From assembly GCA_045539095.1 (NCBI GenBank), contig JAZQER010000072.1, forward strand, positions 1 through 20,072: DNA of 20,072 nt, given 5' to 3'. How positions within the stretch are numbered: the first letter of the stretch is position 1; the number at the start of each line of letters is the position of its first letter. The notes below the pieces were generated by a model. It did not search any database, was not told the DNA's origin, and saw only the letters and a list, made by a program, of their open reading frames with translations. The translations under genes were made by a program, and so were the position numbers. Origin of the DNA: SFWF01 sp045539095 (GTDB taxonomy: Bacteria > Bacillota > Clostridia > Oscillospirales > Acutalibacteraceae). This document shows, piece after piece, positions 14,178 through 20,072 of this stretch.

Positions 14178-14740
14178 TGGAAAGACAAGAACTCATTAAA
14201 GCAATAGAGGCTGTAATTTTCGCGGGAGGAGAGCCTGTTTCGATTGACAGAATAAGTACGGTCTTTGAACTTAAGGAAAAAGAAGCCGTTAAAATAATGC
14301 AGGAAGTAATAAGTCATATTGAAAACAGCAATCTTGGAATTAAAGTTGCAAAGCTGGATGATTCTTATCAGTTTGTTTCTAAAACAGAATATGCGCAGCA
14401 TATAAAAGCAGCATATGAGATAAAAAGAAGGACACCGCTTTCTCCTGCAGCGTTTGAGGTTTTAGCGGTAGTTGCTTATAATCAGCCCGTTACACGAGCT
14501 TTTATTGAGCAGGTTAGAGGCGTTGACTGTTCAGCTGTTGTATCGACATTAATTGAAAAAGAACTTATTGAGGAACGTGGCCGTCTTGAGCTTCCCGGAA
14601 GGCCTTTACTTTACGGAACTACCAAGAACTTCCTAAGATGTTTCTCAATCTCTTCGTTGGACGAGCTTCCTCCGTTGCCCGATAAAACTCCGACCGCTAA
14701 TGACTATGCGGAACAGCTTGAGGTACGGGCAGATATTTAG
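14177..14740 (+). CDS. scpB: Segregation and condensation protein B
   Basis: 187-residue partner of ScpA that forms a dimer bridging the kleisin. The protein shows two tandem winged helices: N-terminal ELIKAIEAVIFAGGEPVSI, then TPLSPAAFEVLAVVAYNQPV with TRAFIEQVRGVDC, and RGRLELPGRPLLYGTTKNFL near residues 133-152, a typical ScpB end motif. Length is normal. It starts at the last base of the scpA stop; AGGAG lies about 11 bases upstream. It ends 45 bases before the DUF2953 gene. Confidence 0.96.
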   Translation: MERQELIKAIEAVIFAGGEPVSIDRISTVFELKEKEAVKIMQEVISHIENSNLGIKVAKLDDSYQFVSKTEYAQHIKAAYEIKRRTPLSPAAFEVLAVVAYNQPVTRAFIEQVRGVDCSAVVSTLIEKELIEERGRLELPGRPLLYGTTKNFLRCFSISSLDELPPLPDKTPTANDYAEQLEVRADI

Positions 14741-14785
14741 TGAATAATATAGACGGTATTTGCAGATAATTGTTGGGGTGATAGT

Positions 14786-15391
14786 TTGATAGGCTGGCTG
14801 ATAGCAACTGCGATTTTGTTGCTTTTTGCAATTGTGCTTTTTTCACGAGTCAGATTTTTTGCAGAAGCTGCAAAAGACGGTGATTTTAGATTACAATGTA
14901 AATTTTGTTTTTTTAGTCTTTTTGAGCTTCCCAATTTAGAGTCGGCAGAAGAAAAAACAAATATTAACAGTAAGCCAACGGCAAAAAATCGCTCTATTGA
15001 AGCTTTAAATATAAAAATTAAATCATACGACGATGTAATTTCGATTTTGCATACTGTTAAGAATATTCTTATCAAATTCAGAAAGCTTATAAAACGTATA
15101 GTTGTAAAAAACACAGAATTCAGACTTATTGTCGTTGGAAATGAAGCCGCGGATACGGCTTTAAAATATGGCGCGGTCTGCAGTGCAGCTTATCCTGTTT
15201 TGACCTTAATGTCAGAGTGCGTTACATTTAAACCTGATAGTATTGATATCTCTGCGGGTTTTGATAAAAAAGAAATGGATTTTCACTTAAAAACTAATTT
15301 TTCAGTTAGAATAATTTATCTGCTGATATTCGCAGTATCATCCATAAAAGAGTATATAAAGTTAAAAAAGGAGCTTGAATATAATGGCTGA
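14786..15391 (+). CDS. DUF2953 domain-containing membrane-anchored protein
   Basis: 201-residue protein with one N-terminal membrane segment (GWLIATAILLLFAIVLF, residues 3-19), then a charged linker and a mixed domain. Near residue 100 comes a repeat of basic residues (IKFRKLIKRIVVKNTEFRLIV), a DUF2953 hallmark, and the end has a second hydrophobic stretch (VRIIYLLIFAVSSIKEYIKL). The function is unknown. In B. subtilis the DUF2953 gene ytfI is next to ytfJ (gerW), the same order as here, which points to sporulation or germination. The start is TTG 14786, with GGGGTG upstream. The end overlaps gerW by 8 bases. Confidence 0.85.
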   Translation: MIGWLIATAILLLFAIVLFSRVRFFAEAAKDGDFRLQCKFCFFSLFELPNLESAEEKTNINSKPTAKNRSIEALNIKIKSYDDVISILHTVKNILIKFRKLIKRIVVKNTEFRLIVVGNEAADTALKYGAVCSAAYPVLTLMSECVTFKPDSIDISAGFDKKEMDFHLKTNFSVRIIYLLIFAVSSIKEYIKLKKELEYNG

Positions 15392-15758
15392 ACGTAATAT
15401 TGAAGGTATTATGAACATTACGATGGAAAATCTTAAGGCGCTTGTGGATGCCGATACAATAATAGGAACTCCCGTAGTTGTCGGTGAGGTTACCCTTATT
15501 CCTGTATCGAAGGTTGCATTTGGTCTTGCAACCGGCGGCTCTGATTTTCCGACAAAAGAAAGCTCAGTTTTCGGTGGCGGTGGCGGTGCCGGTGTAACTG
15601 TTACTCCAATCGCTTTTATTTGCGTCAGTGGGACAAATGTCAAAATGCTGCAGGTTAATGAAGAGCGTACACCTGTCGATAAGCTTATTGAGTCTGCACC
15701 TGAGCTTTTACAGAAATTAAAAGAATTTCTTGAAAAGAAGACCGTAATAGAAGAATAA
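15384..15758 (+). CDS. gerW: Spore protein GerW (YtfJ family)
   Basis: 124-residue GerW/YtfJ protein, needed in B. subtilis for normal spore germination. The family signature is complete: IEGIMNITMENLKALVDADTI (5-25), IGTPVVVGEVTLIPVSKVAFG, a glycine-rich loop GGGGGAGVTVTPIAFI and a C-terminal amphipathic end. I start at ATG 15384, with AAAAGGAG 10 bases upstream; the TTG at 15375 is less well placed. It overlaps the DUF2953 gene by 8 bases, so it is translationally coupled. The protein is cytoplasmic and becomes part of the spore. Its presence supports endospore formation. Confidence 0.94.
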   Translation: MAERNIEGIMNITMENLKALVDADTIIGTPVVVGEVTLIPVSKVAFGLATGGSDFPTKESSVFGGGGGAGVTVTPIAFICVSGTNVKMLQVNEERTPVDKLIESAPELLQKLKEFLEKKTVIEE

Positions 15759-15763
15759 TCACA

Positions 15764-15796
15764 CCCTTCAATCAATAAGATTTATTGATTGGAGGG
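15764..15796 (+). promoter_or_regulatory. 15-bp hairpin containing the dacF ribosome site
   Basis: CCCTTCAATCAATAA (15764-15778) pairs with TTATTGATTGGAGGG (15782-15796) over 15 positions, with one G-T pair and a three-base loop. It starts five bases after the gerW stop. There is no T-tract behind it, so it is not a normal terminator. The 3' arm ends in GGAGGG, the only ribosome site available for the next gene, so the hairpin should hide it. Confidence 0.65.
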
Positions 15797-15803
15797 AATT
15801 CTT

Positions 15804-16928
15804 ATAAAATTTACAAAGATTATTGTTCTTACTGTCGTTCTTGCTCTCGTATCAAATATCTGTGTATTTGCTGTAACCGATACATCTGCTTCATCAGTCG
15901 TTCTTAATGCTGATACGCTTGAGATTATTTATCAAAATAATCCGTATACAAAAAGATCTATGGCAAGCACCACTAAAATAATGACCGCGCTTCTTCTCGC
16001 GGAATCGGGACGTCTTGACGAAATAATACGCTGTTCTGCCGAAATGGTAACGGTTGAGGGCTCTGCAATGGGGCTGAAAGCGGGTGACTATATATCAGCT
16101 CGCGATTTGATGTACGGTATTTTGCTTATGTCGGGCAATGACGCCGCGAATGTTTGCGCCTATTTTCTTTCCGGTAGTTTGGAAAGGTTTGCAGAATTGA
16201 TGAATAATAAAGCAAGGGAGATAGGGCTTGACTCTACAAGCTTTGTAACACCGTCGGGACTTGATGCCGAGGAGCATTATACAACGGCTTATGATTTAGC
16301 GGTTCTTACATCTTATGCTCTCAAAAACGAGGAGTTTGCAAATGCTTGTAAATCGTCTTCTGCAACAGTACGGTTTGGCGATCCAATGGTAAAATACACT
16401 ATAACTAACCATAACCGACTTTTAAAAAGCTATAACGGATGCATAGGGGTAAAGACAGGATTTACTAAAAAATCCGGAAGATGCCTTGTTTCAGCGGCTA
16501 CGCGAGAGGGCGCCACAGTTATTGCAGTAACACTAAATGACCCAAACGATTGGCGTGATCACGCCTCGCTTTTAGACTACGGTTTCGAGAGCATGTCAAA
16601 ATCGGAAATTTCTTGCAAAACTAATATCACAACCGATATTATCGGCGGTTTACAAGATACCGTAAGTTTAGAGTTTGAGGATATGACTGTTTACTCTCTT
16701 TCAGAAAACAGTGATAAACTCATACTTAAAATTTCCATACCGGAGTATGTTTTTGCGCCGATATACGAGGGGGAGGTTATTGGTACGGCTTCGGTTGTTT
16801 TTGAAGGCAGAACAGTTGCCGTTACAAATATCTGTTCCAGAAATACCGTTAAAGTCGGAAAACCCGGTCGTAAAACTTTTAAAGAAGAAGTTAAAGAGTT
16901 TATTATACTTATGTTAAAAAGCTTTTAG
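15804..16928 (+). CDS. dacF: D-alanyl-D-alanine carboxypeptidase (DacF/PBP5 type)
   Basis: About 374 residues. A signal peptide (MKFTKIIVLTVVLALVSNIC, cleavage likely after VFA at 23) exports it to the cell surface. Penicillin-binding motifs are complete: Ser55-Thr-Thr-Lys58 in MASTTKIM, Ser110-Gly-Asn112, and Lys217-Thr-Gly219 in GVKTGFTKKSGR. A C-terminal PBP5-like beta domain follows, ending in a basic, hydrophobic tail (EFIILMLKSF) that may anchor it. It removes the last D-alanine from peptidoglycan stem peptides; DacF-type enzymes modify spore cortex. The proposed start is ATA 15804, 8 bases after GGAGGG. The TTG at 15789 has no ribosome site before it and lies inside the hairpin. Confidence 0.9.
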   Translation: MKFTKIIVLTVVLALVSNICVFAVTDTSASSVVLNADTLEIIYQNNPYTKRSMASTTKIMTALLLAESGRLDEIIRCSAEMVTVEGSAMGLKAGDYISARDLMYGILLMSGNDAANVCAYFLSGSLERFAELMNNKAREIGLDSTSFVTPSGLDAEEHYTTAYDLAVLTSYALKNEEFANACKSSSATVRFGDPMVKYTITNHNRLLKSYNGCIGVKTGFTKKSGRCLVSAATREGATVIAVTLNDPNDWRDHASLLDYGFESMSKSEISCKTNITTDIIGGLQDTVSLEFEDMTVYSLSENSDKLILKISIPEYVFAPIYEGEVIGTASVVFEGRTVAVTNICSRNTVKVGKPGRKTFKEEVKEFIILMLKSF

Positions 16929-16939
16929 GAGATAAAAAT

Positions 16940-17689
16940 ATGAAGGATAACAGAATAAGACTGCAGAAGTTTCTTGCAGAAAACACAGAGCTTTCGCGCA
17001 GAAAGGCAGAAGAATTAATTGAGCAGGAAAGGATAAAGGTCAATGGCAGGGTAGCGTCACTCGGCGATAAGGTAGATCCGATCAGAGATAATATTCAGTA
17101 TAGAGGAAAGACTGTCAGAGCGTCCACTGAAAAGAGATATATTATGTTACATAAGCCCAGAGGCTTTGTTACAACTATGAGCGACGAACTTGACCGTAAA
17201 TGTGTAGCAGAGCTTGTAAAGGATGTCCCGGTGAAAGTATTACCCGTTGGAAGACTTGACAGAAGCTCTGAAGGCTTGCTTATCATGACTAACGACGGAG
17301 AGCTAGCCAACAAGCTTACTCATCCGTCCTCGCACGTTAATAAGACGTACAGAGTTACTGTCAGCGGAAAAGTCAGTGATGAACAGATAGACAAGATGGC
17401 ATGCGGAATTGATATTGGTAACGACGGCAGACTAACATTACCGTGTGACGTATTTGTTATTGACAGAAAGCCCGACAGAACAGTTATTAACTTTATTATC
17501 CACGAGGGCAGGAACAGACAAATAAGAAAAATGTGTGAGTCTGTAGGACTTGAGGTTATTCGTCTTAAAAGGACTGAAATAGCGGGAGTTAAGCTCGGTA
17601 TGCTTGGACTTGGCAAATGGCGGGACCTTAATGAAAAAGAGCTAAGCAGACTGATGAACGTTACAGCTTCAAAGCAGGACAAGCAGTAA
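16940..17689 (+). CDS. rluB: Ribosomal large subunit pseudouridine synthase B-type
   Basis: 249-residue RsuA/RluB-family pseudouridine synthase that modifies rRNA. The N-terminal S4 domain is RLQKFLAENTELSRRKAEEL with IKVNGRV (7-38). The catalytic domain carries Asp107 in VGRLDRSSEGLLIMTNDG, the KTYRVTV block, and IHEGRNRQIRKMCESVG near residue 193. Target by family is a position in helix 89/ 23S rRNA; the exact base is not shown by sequence. AGGAG lies 8 bases before the ATG and overlaps the dacF stop, so it is coupled to dacF. It closes the operon; no strong terminator follows. Confidence 0.93.
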   Translation: MKDNRIRLQKFLAENTELSRRKAEELIEQERIKVNGRVASLGDKVDPIRDNIQYRGKTVRASTEKRYIMLHKPRGFVTTMSDELDRKCVAELVKDVPVKVLPVGRLDRSSEGLLIMTNDGELANKLTHPSSHVNKTYRVTVSGKVSDEQIDKMACGIDIGNDGRLTLPCDVFVIDRKPDRTVINFIIHEGRNRQIRKMCESVGLEVIRLKRTEIAGVKLGMLGLGKWRDLNEKELSRLMNVTASKQDKQ

Positions 17690-17743
17690 TTATTTAATAA
17701 ATTGTATCGACGAGAGTATTTTCAAAAATATTATATTTTATAC

Positions 17744-17772
17744 TTGTTATCTTGTCCGAATAGTGTTATAAT
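17744..17772 (+). promoter_or_regulatory. Promoter of the carboxyltransferase operon, extended -10
   Basis: TTGTTA (17744-17749), a 17-base spacer and TATAAT (17767-17772), preceded by TGT, an extended -10. The leader of about 45 bases ends with GGAGG at 17811-17815. The whole 17690-17825 gap holds only this promoter and AT-rich sequence. Confidence 0.8.
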
Positions 17773-17825
17773 ACTAAACTGAAGAGATTTGGCATTTTTT
17801 AGCTATTTTTGGAGGATGTTATTTA

Positions 17826-19202
17826 ATGATAGATAGTCAGATTAGATTCCAAAACGAAAACAACGCTCTTGCTGCTACAGTAGCGAGAAAGCGTCTTGCG
17901 ATGCTTTTTGACGAGGGTTCATATCATGAGCTTGACCGTTTTATGAAGCATGACGATACCGAATGTGAAGTAGTTGCCGCTTTCGGTGAGGTAAACGGAA
18001 TGAGCGTATATGCCTTTTCACAAAGCATTGATATTAACAAGGGAGCTATGGGTAAGGTTCAGGCATCAAAGATACTTCAGCTTTACGAAATGGCAGCTAA
18101 AACAGGTACTCCCGTTGTGGGCTTTTTCGATTCCAACGGAGCACATATTGATGAAGGTATAGAGGCACTTGAGGCTTACGGTTCCCTTATCAAGGCCGCA
18201 GGAAATCTTTCGGGTGTCGTTCCTCAGATCTCTGTTGTAGCGGGTCCTTGTATCGGAAGCGCTGCGGTGCTTGCTACAGTTGCTGATATTCTCATAGTTG
18301 AAAAGAGCGCAGAGTTTTATATTGCTTCTCCTGGTTTTTCTGAAAAGAACGACAATGAGCTTGATACTGTTTATCATGCAGGACGTAATGGTACCGCTTC
18401 AATAGTTGCTGAGAGCGATAAGGATGCTGTAGACAAGGCTATTGAGATTCTCTCGTTCCTTCCTTCAAATAATCTTTCTGTGCCTCTCTACACAGAACCT
18501 GTCGCACCTGCAGGCGGTCAAGACGCGCTTGATATGGTTATTGATAATGGCAGTTTCCTTGAAATAAATAAACTTTCTAATAGGTCTATTCGTACAGGCT
18601 TTGCACGTATTGGCGGTGCGCCTGTAGGCATAATCAAGACCGACAGCACAAAGCATGAGGGTTATTTCAGCGTTCTTGCTGCCAGAAAAGCAGCACGATT
18701 TGTAAGACTTTGTGATGCTTACTCTATTCCGATTATTACTTTTGTAAATTCGCTAGGCGTTGATGCTACCGAAAGCTACAGAAGAGCGGGTGACGTAAGA
18801 TCGCTTTCAGTTCTTACCCTTGCTTATTCTGAGGCTACAACTCCTAAGATCACAGTTGTAACAGGAAATGCTGTTTCTTCTGCTTATATTGCTTTTGTTT
18901 CTTCTGCTGCAAACCCAGATCTTGTTTTTGCTTGGCCTGATTCTGTAATCGGAACTTTAGAGCCTATGACTGCTGTTCAGTTATTATATAAGGACAGACT
19001 TGAAGCAGGTGAGAGTAGAGCTGATTTAGAGGAAGAATATGCTAGAGAGCAGTGCTCTCCCTTTAATGCTGCTGCATTCGGCTTTGTTGATGATATAATT
19101 GAGCCGTCTGCAACCTACGAAAAGATTGTTCATGCACTTGATCTGCTTGCATCTAAGAGAGTCTCTAAGATGAATAAGAAGCATACAAATATACCGCTTT
19201 AA
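17826..19202 (+). CDS. Biotin-dependent carboxyltransferase (acyl-CoA carboxyltransferase family), divergent
   Basis: 458-residue two-domain carboxyltransferase of the AccD/PCC-beta/MmdA/12S family (usual 500-520). The N-domain holds NGAHIDEGIEALEAYG and the oxyanion-hole stretch GPCIGSAAVLA (140-150). The C-domain holds SEATTPKITVVTGNAVSSAYIAF and FAWPDSVIGTL. Two usual C-domain motifs differ: DVPGF reads VNSLG, and YGGAY reads VSSAY (Ser351-Ser352). The enzyme probably moves CO2 between carboxybiotin and an acyl-CoA or related acid; the substrate is uncertain, and loss of the glycine pair may alter biotin binding. It precedes a biotin carrier and a 5S-type gene, so it is part of a decarboxylase or transcarboxylase complex. 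ATG lies 10 bases after GGAGG. Confidence 0.85.
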   Translation: MIDSQIRFQNENNALAATVARKRLAMLFDEGSYHELDRFMKHDDTECEVVAAFGEVNGMSVYAFSQSIDINKGAMGKVQASKILQLYEMAAKTGTPVVGFFDSNGAHIDEGIEALEAYGSLIKAAGNLSGVVPQISVVAGPCIGSAAVLATVADILIVEKSAEFYIASPGFSEKNDNELDTVYHAGRNGTASIVAESDKDAVDKAIEILSFLPSNNLSVPLYTEPVAPAGGQDALDMVIDNGSFLEINKLSNRSIRTGFARIGGAPVGIIKTDSTKHEGYFSVLAARKAARFVRLCDAYSIPIITFVNSLGVDATESYRRAGDVRSLSVLTLAYSEATTPKITVVTGNAVSSAYIAFVSSAANPDLVFAWPDSVIGTLEPMTAVQLLYKDRLEAGESRADLEEEYAREQCSPFNAAAFGFVDDIIEPSATYEKIVHALDLLASKRVSKMNKKHTNIPL

Positions 19203-19219
19203 TTTGGAGGTCTAATATA

Positions 19220-19615
19220 ATGAAACAGTTAAAAATCACAGTAAACGGAAACACCTATGACGTAATTGTTGAAGAGGTTGGAGGAGCTACTGCTCCCGTT
19301 GCAACACCGGTTGTACCCTCTGCGCCTGCAGCCGCTCCTGTTGCTGTTGCTGCACCTGCCGCTCCCAAAGCACCTGCACCCGCTCCCGCAGGTCCGACTA
19401 CAGGAGAGCCTGTTGTTGCTCCTATGCCCGGAACTATTCTTGACGTTAAGGTATCTGCAGGACAGGCCATTTCGAAAGGCGATGTTCTTTGTGTACTTGA
19501 AGCTATGAAGATGGAAAATGAGATCTTTGCTGACCGTGACGGTGTTGTTGAAGCCGTATCTGTGTCAAAGGGAGATAACGTTGAATCCGGTCAGACCCTT
19601 GTTGTTATTAAATAA
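19220..19615 (+). CDS. Biotin carboxyl carrier subunit
   Basis: 131-residue biotin carrier. Residues 1-20 form a short N-terminal segment (QLKITVNGNTYDVIVEEV) typical of decarboxylase gamma/1.3S-type subunits. Residues 21-62 are an alanine-proline linker. Residues 63-131 form the biotinyl domain, with biotinylated Lys97 in LEAMKMENE and APMPGTILDVKV before it. It swings biotin between the 5S-type and carboxyltransferase partners. GGAGG lies 9 bases before the ATG, and the gene is 17 bases after the carboxyltransferase. It needs a biotin ligase encoded elsewhere. Confidence 0.95.
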   Translation: MKQLKITVNGNTYDVIVEEVGGATAPVATPVVPSAPAAAPVAVAAPAAPKAPAPAPAGPTTGEPVVAPMPGTILDVKVSAGQAISKGDVLCVLEAMKMENEIFADRDGVVEAVSVSKGDNVESGQTLVVIK

Positions 19616-19635
19616 TTCGAAAGAGGTATATATCC

Positions 19636-20072
19636 GTGGCTCGTATTGGTATTACTGAAACCGTATTAAGAGACGCTCATCAGTCTCTTATCGCTACCCG
19701 TATGTCGATGGACGATATGCTCCCTATGCTCAGTGATCTTGATAAGATCGGTTATCACTCTCTTGAATGCTGGGGCGGCGCGACCTTCGACAGTTGCTTA
19801 AGATTTTTGAATGAGGATCCGTGGCAGAGACTTCGCACTATAAGAGAGCATTGTCCTAACACAAAGCTTCAGATGCTTTTTAGAGGACAAAATATGCTTG
19901 GATACCGTCACTATGCTGACGACGTTGTTGAGTATTTTGTTCAGAAGTCGGTTGCTAACGGTATCGACATTCTCCGTATTTTTGACGCCCTTAATGATTT
20001 TAGAAACCTTGAAACTGCGATAAACGCAGCTAAGAAGGAAGGCGCCCATACACAGGCCGCAATTTCTTATAC
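19636..20072 (+). CDS. Oxaloacetate decarboxylase alpha / 5S transcarboxylase-type subunit (partial, 5' end)
   Basis: The frame runs to the window edge with 145 complete codons. It begins GTG (MARIGITETVLRDAHQSLIA) with AAAGAGG about 9 bases upstream. Family features of the pyruvate carboxyltransferase TIM-barrel domain are present: LRDAHQS with the metal-binding aspartate, ATRM, LECWGGATFDSCLRFLNEDPW, LQMLFRGQN and DILRIFDALND. Full-length homologues have 450-600 residues, so most of the gene is missing here. It would transfer carboxyl groups between pyruvate/oxaloacetate and biotin on the carrier. Whether it has its own C-terminal biotin domain cannot be seen. Confidence 0.94.
   Translation, partial: MARIGITETVLRDAHQSLIATRMSMDDMLPMLSDLDKIGYHSLECWGGATFDSCLRFLNEDPWQRLRTIREHCPNTKLQMLFRGQNMLGYRHYADDVVEYFVQKSVANGIDILRIFDALNDFRNLETAINAAKKEGAHTQAAISY

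Noticed and set aside
17711..17743. AT-rich inverted repeats after rluB as a terminator
   Set aside because: The stem TATTTT/AAAATA has no GC pairs and no stable loop.
17761..17776. TAGTGTTATAATACTA near-palindrome as an operator
   Set aside because: It coincides with an extended -10, and a very similar AGTGTATAATACT sequence forms the -10 region of the M50-scpA promoter. It is likely core promoter context, not a regulator site.
19255..19470. Antisense open frame opposite the biotin carrier linker
   Set aside because: It is a by-product of alanine/proline codon repeats in the real gene.

Overview
The window looks like chromosomal core DNA of a spore-forming Clostridia member. A gut Oscillospirales/Ruminococcaceae-type organism is my best guess, not a proof. 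The reasons are a low-to-moderate GC content, strong AGGAGG-type ribosome sites, many TTG/GTG starts, the sporulation genes spoIIR and gerW, a dacF-type carboxypeptidase, and Firmicutes gene neighbourhoods (dgt-dnaG-rpoD, scpA-scpB, DUF2953-gerW).

Layout. Bases 7-846 encode a DegV lipid-binding protein. Bases 847-1271 lie between two convergent genes and hold the oddest DNA here: a ~380-bp non-coding element with imperfect terminal inverted repeats and a fishbone array of GTGATATT / AATATCAC units separated by small hairpins. It appears to sit in the loop of an older bidirectional terminator. On the minus strand follow a PFL/DUF711 protein and its usual ACT-domain partner. They diverge from an Lrp/AsnC regulator - aminotransferase - ispE operon, with a palindromic candidate operator between the two. 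Next come spoIIR, rpmE with its own promoter and terminator, and an IMPACT/YigZ-family gene.

From 7234 to 12679 runs the replication/transcription cluster: dGTPase-like HD hydrolase, dnaG primase, rpoD sigma factor, a small TSCPD protein, an unknown conserved-looking protein, and a cell-wall amidase with an SH3 domain. A strong promoter at 12707-12735 then starts a second long operon: an M50-type membrane protein that has lost its HExxH zinc site, the condensin partners scpA and scpB, DUF2953 and gerW sporulation genes, a dacF-type D,D-carboxypeptidase, and an RluB-type pseudouridine synthase. From 17744 a third strong promoter drives a biotin-dependent carboxyltransferase module: a divergent carboxyltransferase, a biotin carrier, and the N-terminal part of an oxaloacetate-decarboxylase-alpha/5S-type protein that runs off the window.

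Most notable findings: (1) the fishbone repeat element and its position in a split terminator; (2) two cell-wall enzyme genes (amidase and dacF) whose ribosome sites are buried in perfect or near-perfect 15-bp hairpins and whose best start codons appear to be ATT and ATA; (3) the zinc-site-less M50 pseudoprotease next to scpAB; (4) the unusual active-site sequence of the carboxyltransferase. No phage, CRISPR array, rRNA or tRNA was seen.
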